From Lachnospiraceae bacterium (lineage in GTDB: Bacteria; Bacillota; Clostridia; Lachnospirales; Lachnospiraceae): a stretch of 64,000 nucleotides of DNA. Of this stretch, positions 36,075-44,018 are shown piece by piece. The stretch is taken from NCBI GenBank assembly GCA_017520425.1, contig JAFXFO010000032.1, positions 1 to 64,000 on the forward strand, read 5' to 3'. The notes under the pieces were generated by a model. It was not told the DNA's origin. It saw nothing but the letters and a program-made list of their open reading frames with translations, and ran no database searches. Position numbers and translations under genes: made by a program. Position 1 is the stretch's first letter; every line of letters starts with the position of its first letter.

Positions 36075-37070
36075 TTATTTTTCTAAATCTACCGTCTTAA
36101 TCAACTCGCGAATCTCTTCTACGGTTAACCATTCTGTGTTATTTCCGGAACTATACGAGAATCCTTCCGGCACTTTCTTACCCGTCGGAATTGCTCTGCG
36201 TTCTTCACTCCAAACCATCTGAGGATACACGATAAAATGCTTGTCATACTCATAAGTGGTCATGGAATCTTCTACGGTAACCATAATCTCATGAAGTTTC
36301 TCTCCTTCACGGATACCAATTTCCGGCATCTTACAACCGGGTAACATTGCCTCTGCCAAATCGGTAATCTTGAAAGAAGGAATCTTGGAAATAAAGGTTT
36401 CTCCGCCCTTTGCCTCTTCCAATGCTTTAATCACCAGCTCCACGCCCTGACGCAAACTAATCCAGAAGCGGGTCATACGATAATCAGTAATGGGAAGCTC
36501 TGTACCACCATTCTTGATAATATTGTGGAAAAGCGGAATAATGGATCCACGGCTACCGGCTACATTACCGTAACGAACGATAGAGAAATTAATATCTTTT
36601 TCTCCTGCATAAGCATTGGCAGCAATGAATAATTTATCCGATACCAGCTTGGTACCACCGTACAGATTTACGGGATTTACAGCCTTATCGGTAGACAACG
36701 CTACTACCTTCTTTATACCTTTGTCCAAAGCTGCGTCAATTACATTCTGTGCACCGTGAATATTGGTCTTAATGGCTTCTGCAGGATTGTATTCGCATGC
36801 CGGTACCTGCTTCATGGCAGCCGCATGAATTACATAATCCACGCCTTCAAAAGCACGCATCAATCTTTCCTTATCTCTCACATCACCGATAAAGAAACGT
36901 AGTTTACTCTTATACTCCTTAAATTCATTCTGCATCATATACTGCTTAAATTCATCTCTGGAATATATAATAATCTTTTTCGGATTGTAATTCTCTAATA
37001 CGTATCTGGTAAATGCCTTACCAAAACTACCTGTACCGCCTGTAATCAATATCGCTTTATCATTTAACAT
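36075..37070 (-). CDS. pseB: UDP-N-acetylglucosamine 4,6-dehydratase (inverting)
   Basis: PseB starts pseudaminic acid synthesis by dehydrating UDP-GlcNAc at C4/C6 with inversion at C5. The 331-residue SDR has the nucleotide-binding ITGGTGSFGKAF, IYSRDEFKQ, FFIGDVRD, HAAAMKQVPACEYNP, and the active site STDKAVNPVNLYGGTK (Asp128, Lys129, Tyr137). YGNVAGSRGSIIP and TRFWISL follow. ATG 37070 with AAAGGAG is chosen; an upstream GTG at 37103 is in frame but lacks a site. It is the first gene of unit B, behind the promoter at 37116-37144. Confidence 0.96.
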   Translation of the reverse strand: MLNDKAILITGGTGSFGKAFTRYVLENYNPKKIIIYSRDEFKQYMMQNEFKEYKSKLRFFIGDVRDKERLMRAFEGVDYVIHAAAMKQVPACEYNPAEAIKTNIHGAQNVIDAALDKGIKKVVALSTDKAVNPVNLYGGTKLVSDKLFIAANAYAGEKDINFSIVRYGNVAGSRGSIIPLFHNIIKNGGTELPITDYRMTRFWISLRQGVELVIKALEEAKGGETFISKIPSFKITDLAEAMLPGCKMPEIGIREGEKLHEIMVTVEDSMTTYEYDKHFIVYPQMVWSEERRAIPTGKKVPEGFSYSSGNNTEWLTVEEIRELIKTVDLEK

Positions 37071-37115
37071 ACGTTTCTCTCCTTTGCTTGTACTTTTGTA
37101 CACATTATCCCATAT

Positions 37116-37144
37116 ATTTTAGCATATCATGTGCAGAAACGCAA
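37116..37144 (-). promoter_or_regulatory. Promoter of pseB and glycan unit B
   Basis: The minus strand has TTGCGT (37139-37144), a 17-base spacer and TAAAAT (37116-37121) with an extended -10 TG. It begins right at the stop codon of the preceding gene (37146) and about 45 bases before the pseB start. No terminator precedes it, so unit C transcripts may also run into unit B. Confidence 0.7.
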
Positions 37145-37145
37145 A

Positions 37146-39245
37146 TTATTCTATTCTTAAGATTTTATGCATTTCTTCGTAGGCACCACTGTCATAGTAG
37201 TATGTTTTTTCATGATTTTGGAATCCGTAAATGATATTCCCCTCTTTCTTTAGCATATCACGGATTCTGTCCTGTGCCTCCTCACCTTTCGTGGTTTTCA
37301 GATTATGCAGGCTTTCCTTTAAAGCCATGTTACAAAAGGTTCTTTCATAAACGGAAAACAACTCTCTCTTCTCCAGTTCTTCCCTTATGGCACGGAAAGC
37401 TTCATGAAATGCCAACGGAGCCTTGTCCTTATTGGCCTGTATATTGGTACCGCTATTGTAACGGTAGGTAATCAACCTATCCTTCGTCACCGTAATCCGT
37501 TTTGCCAGTGCCAGATGCAACCTCACAAAAAAGGTATCATTAGCATTCTGCAAGCTTTGGAACCGAAGGCCGTTTTCTTCAACAAATTCTCTCCGTAACA
37601 TTTTATTCCATGCGCATCCGGTGGTCAGCTGAAACAGTTTTTCGGATATGTCTTCTCCGGCAAATACTTTTTTCAGAGGTAACAATGTGGGTTGCAATAC
37701 CCAATTCATATTTTCTGTTTTTCCCGACTGCATATCAATACGTTTGGCTGCAAATATACCTACATCCGCTTTTCGTTTTTTGCAGAGATAATACATCTGA
37801 TTACACATATTTTCATGAAAAATATCATCCGCATCCAAAAACAAAAGATACTCTCCGACAGCCATTTCAAGACCCTTATTGCGGGCGGCTCCGGCGCCTT
37901 GGTTTTCCTGCCGAAACACTCGGAATCTCTTATCCGTCTCGGCATATTCCTGCAGGATGGAGTAAGAACCATCCGTGGAACCATCATCCACGCAAATAAC
38001 CTCAATATTGGGTAAATTCTGCTTCACCAGGCAGTCCAATGCCTCTCTTATATAGGGCTTTGCATTATACACCGGCATCACAATGCTGACACAGATTTTG
38101 TCCTTATGGACCTTCAGCTTTTTCCGGTAAATAAAGTATCCCGGACCCATATTCCAAATGGTCTTCACATACCACTTTATCTTTTTCACAAGAGGAAGCC
38201 CGGCTATTCTGTTGCCCCATCTTTTACCCGTTTTCTTTTTATGTACTCTCTTTTTTTCTTTCTGTATTTGTTTCGTGTCTTTTCGTACAACCTTTTTCTC
38301 AGATCTTTCCTCCATTTCAAAGGCTTTGGAAACATATTCCAAAAAGCCTCCTGCTGTCTCCGGATTCTGCTTCTGAACCGTTTCCAACAACTCTTCATAG
38401 CTGCTTCCCCTTACAGCCTTCAGGCTTTCCGCCTGCATAACATCCAAATACTTTTTCAAAGCTTTGTAATAAGCAAATGAAAATTTCTTTTCGCCGAATA
38501 CCCGCAGTATTTCACAACGGCACACGTAAAGGCCATAGGCATGTTTCCAGTTTTTTCCCCCGGACATGATGGATGCCTTCCTAAGCAATCTCCAATAAAG
38601 AACCTTATTACATAGAACGGCCCTCTCAGCCTTTTGAAGCAACGTGATGGTAAACAAATTATCCTCATGAAGAATCCCTTCATAAAAACGAAGCCCTATT
38701 TCCTGCAAGAATTCTCTTTTGATAAACACCAAACAGGCAGAGGGTTTAAAATCCCAGTTTCTATTCAATTCTACAAACAGATTTTCTCCTGTATATACCC
38801 CTTCATAAGTACCCTTACGACTGTAATAATCCGTATATGACTTATTGGCCGCTTCCACCTCCCCGGATTCAAAATAGGTTCTGGCATTGAAAAGCACCAA
38901 CTCTGCCTGATTTTCTTGGGCACAATTCACCAGCGCTTCTATTGCCTCTGTCTCAAGCCAGTCATCACCGTCCAGAAAATAAATATAATCGCCCTTAGCC
39001 GCATCTATCCCGGCATTTCTGGCGGAGGAAGGGCCTCCATTGGGTTGGTCCACCAGGATGATTCTTTCATCTTCCCGGGCACATTTTTGCGCCAGAGATA
39101 AAGTATTGTCCGTGCTTCCGTCATTGACGCAGATGATTTCCAAGTCCTTATAGGTCTGACTCCGTAGGGATGCCAAGCATTTCTCTATGTATTTTTCCAC
39201 ATTATACATGGGTATGACCACCGATACCAATCCCCAGTTACTCAT
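37146..39245 (-). CDS. Tandem two-domain GT2 glycosyltransferase
   Basis: The 699-residue protein joins two complete GT-A domains. The first (about 1-260) has SVVIPMYNVEKYI, CVNDGSTDNT, SSARNAGI and DGDDW; the second (about 385-600) has SIVMPVYNAKPYI, CVDDGSTDGS, GAARNKGLE and DADD. A very basic linker (about 315-345) and a short hydrophobic stretch (about 355-375) connect them and may touch the membrane. Such fusions add two sugars or alternate units in polymer synthesis. It follows the ABC ATPase gene by 23 bases and ends unit C. AGGAAG precedes the ATG. Confidence 0.87.
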   Translation of the reverse strand: MSNWGLVSVVIPMYNVEKYIEKCLASLRSQTYKDLEIICVNDGSTDNTLSLAQKCAREDERIILVDQPNGGPSSARNAGIDAAKGDYIYFLDGDDWLETEAIEALVNCAQENQAELVLFNARTYFESGEVEAANKSYTDYYSRKGTYEGVYTGENLFVELNRNWDFKPSACLVFIKREFLQEIGLRFYEGILHEDNLFTITLLQKAERAVLCNKVLYWRLLRKASIMSGGKNWKHAYGLYVCRCEILRVFGEKKFSFAYYKALKKYLDVMQAESLKAVRGSSYEELLETVQKQNPETAGGFLEYVSKAFEMEERSEKKVVRKDTKQIQKEKKRVHKKKTGKRWGNRIAGLPLVKKIKWYVKTIWNMGPGYFIYRKKLKVHKDKICVSIVMPVYNAKPYIREALDCLVKQNLPNIEVICVDDGSTDGSYSILQEYAETDKRFRVFRQENQGAGAARNKGLEMAVGEYLLFLDADDIFHENMCNQMYYLCKKRKADVGIFAAKRIDMQSGKTENMNWVLQPTLLPLKKVFAGEDISEKLFQLTTGCAWNKMLRREFVEENGLRFQSLQNANDTFFVRLHLALAKRITVTKDRLITYRYNSGTNIQANKDKAPLAFHEAFRAIREELEKRELFSVYERTFCNMALKESLHNLKTTKGEEAQDRIRDMLKKEGNIIYGFQNHEKTYYYDSGAYEEMHKILRIE

Positions 39246-39268
39246 GTTGCTTCCTCCATCAAGTGCAT

Positions 39269-40003
39269 CTATTTTTTCTGCAATCTCAAATCCTCATTAT
39301 ACCTGCACAGTCCCTCTTTTACTTCTCCGTCAAACACAATACATCCATCCTTCAAATAAAGGACACGGTTGCAAAACTCCTCTATCAATTGGTCAGAGTG
39401 AGATGAAAACAGAACCGCCTTTCCGTTCTGAAACATTTCCAGAATCTTCTCCCTGGACTTTTGCTGAAACTTCTTATCTCCTACCGCAAGCACTTCATCC
39501 ACAATCAGTATTTCCGGCTCCATAAATACTGCCAGTGCGAATCCCAGCCTGGCTGCCATACCTGCCGAATACATGCGAATGGGTCTGTCAAAATACTCTC
39601 CCAACTCCACAAATGCTTCCACATCCTCTATGATGTTGTCAATCTGCTCTTGGGAAAGTCCCATCATAGTTCCCTTATAATAAATGTTTTTTCTTCCGCT
39701 GTAATCCGGATGAAAACCCGCAGACAGATTAATCAGGGAACCTATCCTGCCGTGTACGTTTACCTCTCCGGAGGTGGGATAGGTAATCCCCGCTATCAGC
39801 TTCATTAATGTGGATTTTCCGGCACCGTTGACGCCTATGATACCCACAATTTCCCCGGGTGTCACCTGAAAACTGATATTCTTAAGTGCCTCCTTTTGGC
39901 TCTTGCATCCCTTACCGGTTAACAACCAGGGAATCACTTTATACTCTTTATCAAACAGATAATAGGTTTTATTCAAATCCTTTACTTCTATTATTTTTTC
40001 CAT
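39269..40003 (-). CDS. Polysaccharide/teichoic acid export ABC ATPase (TagH/Wzt-like)
   Basis: The ATPase (244 residues from the chosen ATG) has Walker A GVNGAGKST, a signature motif read as YSAGM followed by ARLGFALA, Walker B ILIVDE and the D-loop region VLAVGD. The N-terminal KTYYLFDKEY with a long loop before KNISF, and SAGFHPDYSGRKNIYYKG, are typical of O-antigen and teichoic acid exporters. There is no long C-terminal glycan-binding domain. It pairs with the permease just upstream (40022-40822). ATG 40003 is chosen, with AAGGGTG about nine bases ahead; GTG 40015 is an alternative. Confidence 0.92.
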   Translation of the reverse strand: MEKIIEVKDLNKTYYLFDKEYKVIPWLLTGKGCKSQKEALKNISFQVTPGEIVGIIGVNGAGKSTLMKLIAGITYPTSGEVNVHGRIGSLINLSAGFHPDYSGRKNIYYKGTMMGLSQEQIDNIIEDVEAFVELGEYFDRPIRMYSAGMAARLGFALAVFMEPEILIVDEVLAVGDKKFQQKSREKILEMFQNGKAVLFSSHSDQLIEEFCNRVLYLKDGCIVFDGEVKEGLCRYNEDLRLQKK

Positions 40004-40021
40004 CCTTTGGCACACCCTTAT

Positions 40022-40822
40022 CTACATAAAATCTGCATAGTACTTTTTCAATCTGTATTGCAAAAAGCTTCCTACTGCAAACAACCCAATCACCACACCC
40101 CAGAAATACAGCGTGTATAAAAGATCTTGCGTCATTCCCAGTACAAAGGCATCTCGAAATCCCTTTACCACATATACAATGGGATTGATTCTAAGCAACA
40201 CATTACTCCAGATAGCCTTTACTCTGGAAAAATCCCAAATAATAGGCATGGTATATATCATAACTCTTAAAAGTGCGTTATGCAGCTGTCTGAAATCCTC
40301 TGATATGGCTATAACCGCCGTCAACACCAGGTTTAAAGCAATTGCCAGGCAAATCATACAAAACATATAATATACAAACAGTATGGGATGAAAGCTTTTT
40401 CCATAGCCAAAGCCAAAGCTAACCGCAAAAATCAAAAGAAAAGACAGGATACGTTTGATAAAAATCCCCACCACCGATATGGTTGGTAATATGACTGCCG
40501 GAAACCGGATGCTCTGTATGATTCCTTTACCGGAACGTATAGCCATACTTCCCTGACTTAATACATCACTCATAAAAAACCAGGGAATCATACCGGTCAC
40601 CAGATATACCATCTGGTTCATCCCCATAATCTCCCCGCTTCCGGATATCAAAAAGCGAAATAATAAGAATACTCCAAAATACAGCAAATCATGAAAATAC
40701 GTCCATGCAATTCCGATACTGGAGCGTAACGTCTGTTTCTGGGAATCCATCACTGCCATTCTGCCGATTAATCCCATATTCTTCTTATGCTCTGACAAAA
40801 CATATCTGACACTTGTCAACAT
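40022..40822 (-). CDS. Polysaccharide/teichoic acid export ABC permease (TagG/Wzm-like)
   Basis: The 266-residue ABC-2 type permease has six membrane helices. The N-terminal RMAVMDSQKQTLRSSIGIAWTYFHDLLYFGVF is typical of TagG/Wzm proteins, and NLVLTAVIAISEDFRQLHNALLR together with NPIVYVVKGFRDAF near the end are family hallmarks. With the ATPase that follows, it exports a lipid-linked glycan made in unit C. GAGGTTGGG precedes the ATG; the upstream GT2 gene ends 4 bases earlier. Confidence 0.92.
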   Translation of the reverse strand: MLTSVRYVLSEHKKNMGLIGRMAVMDSQKQTLRSSIGIAWTYFHDLLYFGVFLLFRFLISGSGEIMGMNQMVYLVTGMIPWFFMSDVLSQGSMAIRSGKGIIQSIRFPAVILPTISVVGIFIKRILSFLLIFAVSFGFGYGKSFHPILFVYYMFCMICLAIALNLVLTAVIAISEDFRQLHNALLRVMIYTMPIIWDFSRVKAIWSNVLLRINPIVYVVKGFRDAFVLGMTQDLLYTLYFWGVVIGLFAVGSFLQYRLKKYYADFM

Positions 40823-40825
40823 AAT

Positions 40826-41830
40826 CTATCCCAACCTCATTTTTCTTATTAGCCAATACTTAAACCTTCCGGAAATGCTCCGTCGATACGTCATATAATC
40901 ACTTTCCCACACGGTCTTCATGTATTCTTTTACTTCCTCGTCATTTACCTTGCCGGTAAGTGCTTGTAAAATCTGCTTTTTTTCGCATTTACAAACAGCA
41001 GACACTGCTTCCCGTAAAAGACCGTCTGCTATTACTTGCATGAACTGGTTTTCCTCTTGCTCTGAATCTGCGCTAATGAGTTCATTCAATTCGCGCATGC
41101 ATACATAATATCCCCAAGAACTATCTGTGGCATCTTTGGACATCATAATGGAAGTCTCATGCAATCTTCTGATATAGAGTGCCTCTTTTAATACCATTAC
41201 TTTCTCCGCCACCCACAATGCCTTTGGCGTAAACAGATTATCCTCCTGAATGATTCCTTCCCAAAACTCCAACCGTTTTTTCATCAGGAACTCTCTTTGA
41301 AACATTTGTAAACAGGCGGACACCCTATACTCCTTGTTTTTTACCAACTGACACAGCATATCCCTGCCATTCAAGACCTTTGGATAATCCTGCTGTCTTT
41401 GATAATAGGTATGGTACTTTCTGTGATTTTCTCGCTTTATCTTCGGAGTATCATATATTACCTCAGCCTCAAAAAACAACTGTTCCAAAGTATATTCATT
41501 CATATGGTAATATAATACCTCCAAGGCATTGCTTTTCAAAGCATCATCCCCGTCCAAAAACAGGATATACTTTCCCTTTGCAATCCTAAGACCTGCATTT
41601 CTGGCAGAAGAAAGTCCTCCGTTTTCCTTGGTTAATATGCAAATCCTTTTGTCTGAAGCAGCCTTCTTTTCCACTATTTCCATGGACTGATCCGGACTGC
41701 CGTCATTTACACAGATGATTTCTATTTCTTTCAGGGACTGTCCGCAAACAGTAGTTATACACTGCTCAATGTATTTTTCCACTCGATAGATGGGAATGAT
41801 TACCGATACTTTAATTTCTTCCTTCTCCAC
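40826..41830 (-). CDS. GT2 family glycosyltransferase
   Basis: The 334-residue enzyme has a GT-A domain with SVIIPIYRVEKYI, CVNDGSPDQS, LSSARNAGLR and DGDDA as metal site, and FWEGIIQEDNLFTPKA in the acceptor half. The C-terminal end is basic and aromatic. It resembles the first half of the tandem GT2 at 37146-39245, including the (Y/W)EGI(I/L)(Q/H)EDNLFT segment. The start is GTG (41828-41830), just past the previous gene's stop, with GGAG about ten bases ahead. Substrates are unknown. Confidence 0.85.
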   Translation of the reverse strand: MEKEEIKVSVIIPIYRVEKYIEQCITTVCGQSLKEIEIICVNDGSPDQSMEIVEKKAASDKRICILTKENGGLSSARNAGLRIAKGKYILFLDGDDALKSNALEVLYYHMNEYTLEQLFFEAEVIYDTPKIKRENHRKYHTYYQRQQDYPKVLNGRDMLCQLVKNKEYRVSACLQMFQREFLMKKRLEFWEGIIQEDNLFTPKALWVAEKVMVLKEALYIRRLHETSIMMSKDATDSSWGYYVCMRELNELISADSEQEENQFMQVIADGLLREAVSAVCKCEKKQILQALTGKVNDEEVKEYMKTVWESDYMTYRRSISGRFKYWLIRKMRLG

Positions 41831-41831
41831 C

Positions 41832-42752
41832 TTATTTCCACTCCTTTATGTGGTTGTGCTTTTGCCCCGGTACACCTATCCCCAATCTGTAAAAAAGCCT
41901 TCCTGCCGCCATTAGGTTGTGTCTGCTTAGAGCTTTCACCTTCCATGCCGACATCCAATATCGCCAAAAGGCTCCGGGCATACCATTCTTCAGGCAACAA
42001 AATGCCAGATAGTTTAAACGGTAATTTTTCAGTTCTCTATCCTTCTCATAATACTCTTCATATTGCTTTAACAAATATTCATATCCCTGTATCACTTTCT
42101 CCTTATCTCTTGATAGGGAATCCTTGCTGTAATACAGATTTACCAGGGGCTCGTCACAATAACAGATAGGATACTTTTCTGCAATCCGTAGCCACAAATC
42201 GTGATCCTGAGAGGATTCCAGGCCCTCACAAAATCCCCCCACTGCCTCTACTGCATCCCTTCGCAATAGGGGATAAGAGGTGGAACCTATGAAATTACAA
42301 CAAAGCAGTCTTTCAAACTCATATTCTCTGATACCGGTTGCTGCGAAAGGCTCCCGAATCAGCCTTTTCTTTCCTGCTTTATTCACAAAATAATGGGCAC
42401 AATATACCAAGGCACAGTGATTTTCCTTCATACAGGATATTTGTTGTTCCAGCTTTCCCGGAAGCCATTCATCATCATCATCCAGAAAGGCCAGGTATTC
42501 TCCCGTAGCTATCTCTATGCCTATATTCCTGGCATGACAGGCACCTTTTGGCATCTTCGTTTCTGCATACCGGATATTTCTGTTATAGCCATTCAGCAGT
42601 TTCCTGATTACTTCACCCTGTACTGTATCCTCGGGCGCATCATTTATCACGATGATTTCTATATCCTGAAAGGTCTGACAAAGGATACTGTCAACAGCCC
42701 TTTTCAAAAGCTCTATGGGTCTTTTGTATGTAGTTACAATGCAACTAATCAT
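41832..42752 (-). CDS. GT2 family glycosyltransferase
   Basis: The 306-residue protein has MISCIVTTYKRP, IIVINDAPEDT, GACHARNIGIEIATGEYLAFLDDDDEW (DDDD metal site) and SSQDHDLWLRI as the acceptor/catalytic region. The C-terminal third (about 210-306) is basic. It would add one sugar to the unit C glycan. An in-frame ATG at 42812 would put 20 extra residues inside the preceding gene; ATG 42752 has GGGAGAG four bases ahead and begins right at the family domain. Donor unknown. Confidence 0.85.
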   Translation of the reverse strand: MISCIVTTYKRPIELLKRAVDSILCQTFQDIEIIVINDAPEDTVQGEVIRKLLNGYNRNIRYAETKMPKGACHARNIGIEIATGEYLAFLDDDDEWLPGKLEQQISCMKENHCALVYCAHYFVNKAGKKRLIREPFAATGIREYEFERLLCCNFIGSTSYPLLRRDAVEAVGGFCEGLESSQDHDLWLRIAEKYPICYCDEPLVNLYYSKDSLSRDKEKVIQGYEYLLKQYEEYYEKDRELKNYRLNYLAFCCLKNGMPGAFWRYWMSAWKVKALSRHNLMAAGRLFYRLGIGVPGQKHNHIKEWK

Positions 42753-42777
42753 TTTACTCTCCCGGTATATTAACCAC

Positions 42778-43998
42778 TTATATCTCTGCCAAAACCTGCT
42801 CATATAAAGCAAGATACTCCTTACTCATTTTGTCTGCAGCATTTGTTTTGCGTAGCTTCTCGGCCAAAGTTTCTCCTTTCAGTACCGAGCCCTCCTCATA
42901 TATCACCCGGCGAACTGCCCTATTAAACGCCTCCTGGTCTCCCAAAGGTACTGTCAAACCTCCGCCGTCTTTTAATTGCTGTCCGATACCGCCCACATCA
43001 AATCCTACTACCGGAGTTCCGCAGGCCATAGCCTCCAATACTGTGGTAGCATAATTTTCTGCCAAAGAAGGTATCACAAACACATCTGCCATAGCATAAT
43101 ACTCTGCCAGTATCTTTTTATCCTGTATGGTCTTCATAATTACCACATTAGTAAGTTCTTTTTTCAAAGATTTTCTGCTTTCATTCCAACCAATCAGTAC
43201 AATCCTTGCCTCTTTCAGTTCTTCTGCCAGTCGCAATATGTATTCTACACCTTTTCGTTGGTCCTGATATCCCACTGCTACTCCGAGGATAATCTTCTCC
43301 TCCGATGAATACCCATGCTTTTCTCTGAGTATATTTTTTTCCTGAGAATAAGCGAACACAGTAGTGTCAATTCCGTTGGGAATCACTCTGCAATCTGCAT
43401 TTCCCAAAAAGGATTTCTTTACTTCTTCGAGTAACCACTGTGAAGGTACCACGATTTTACCCTTTGTATTTCCGTATAAGGCTTTCTTATGGAGCCACAT
43501 CCGCGCCGTATCATCTATCCATATGCTTTTGGGATAATTCCTCAAATACGGGCAGTCCCCACAACCATCTTCCCACCTTCGACAATCAAAAAAATAGCCG
43601 CAATTGCCTGTAAAAGCGTGGCAATCATGCATGGTCCATATATAGGGGATCTTATTTTTGTTTATATAGTGAAACAGCATGGGTACATTAATATAGTACC
43701 CATGCAGAACATGCATATGAATGATATCCGGTTGTATTTGCTCAATTTTTCGAATCAGCCTTGCAGTAGAACGATGGTTAAAATAGCCGTTCCGGCCGGT
43801 GATTCGGCTAAGCATTGCGGAGAAACACACTTCCAACTTGGTTCCAAACCGAAAGACATTCCTGTCCTCGGGAGCGATTCCTCGACTATATGCCGCATAT
43901 GCCTCCATATCTTTTGTCAACCATTGTCGATGAAGAGTAGCTACCACACGGGCAGCTCCTCCCCAGTCGTAATGGCTGCTGATTTGTAACACTTTCAT
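42778..43998 (-). CDS. GT4 family glycosyltransferase (GT-B)
   Basis: The 406-residue retaining glycosyltransferase has an N-terminal Rossmann half with KVLQISSHYDWGGAARV and HMHVLHGYYIN, and a C-terminal half with ILGVAVGYQDQRKGVEYIL, VFVIPSLAENYATTVLEAMACGTPVVGFDVGG, the glycine-rich acidic motif that binds the nucleotide sugar. A Cys-rich segment NCGYFFDCRRWEDGCGDCP (about 133-151) resembles inserts known in WcaC-like transferases. It is the only GT4 in the locus. It lies between the lipoprotein gene and a GT2 gene in unit C. Confidence 0.9.
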   Translation of the reverse strand: MKVLQISSHYDWGGAARVVATLHRQWLTKDMEAYAAYSRGIAPEDRNVFRFGTKLEVCFSAMLSRITGRNGYFNHRSTARLIRKIEQIQPDIIHMHVLHGYYINVPMLFHYINKNKIPYIWTMHDCHAFTGNCGYFFDCRRWEDGCGDCPYLRNYPKSIWIDDTARMWLHKKALYGNTKGKIVVPSQWLLEEVKKSFLGNADCRVIPNGIDTTVFAYSQEKNILREKHGYSSEEKIILGVAVGYQDQRKGVEYILRLAEELKEARIVLIGWNESRKSLKKELTNVVIMKTIQDKKILAEYYAMADVFVIPSLAENYATTVLEAMACGTPVVGFDVGGIGQQLKDGGGLTVPLGDQEAFNRAVRRVIYEEGSVLKGETLAEKLRKTNAADKMSKEYLALYEQVLAEI

Positions 43999-44018
43999 AT
44001 TGTTGTTTTCCTAAATGC

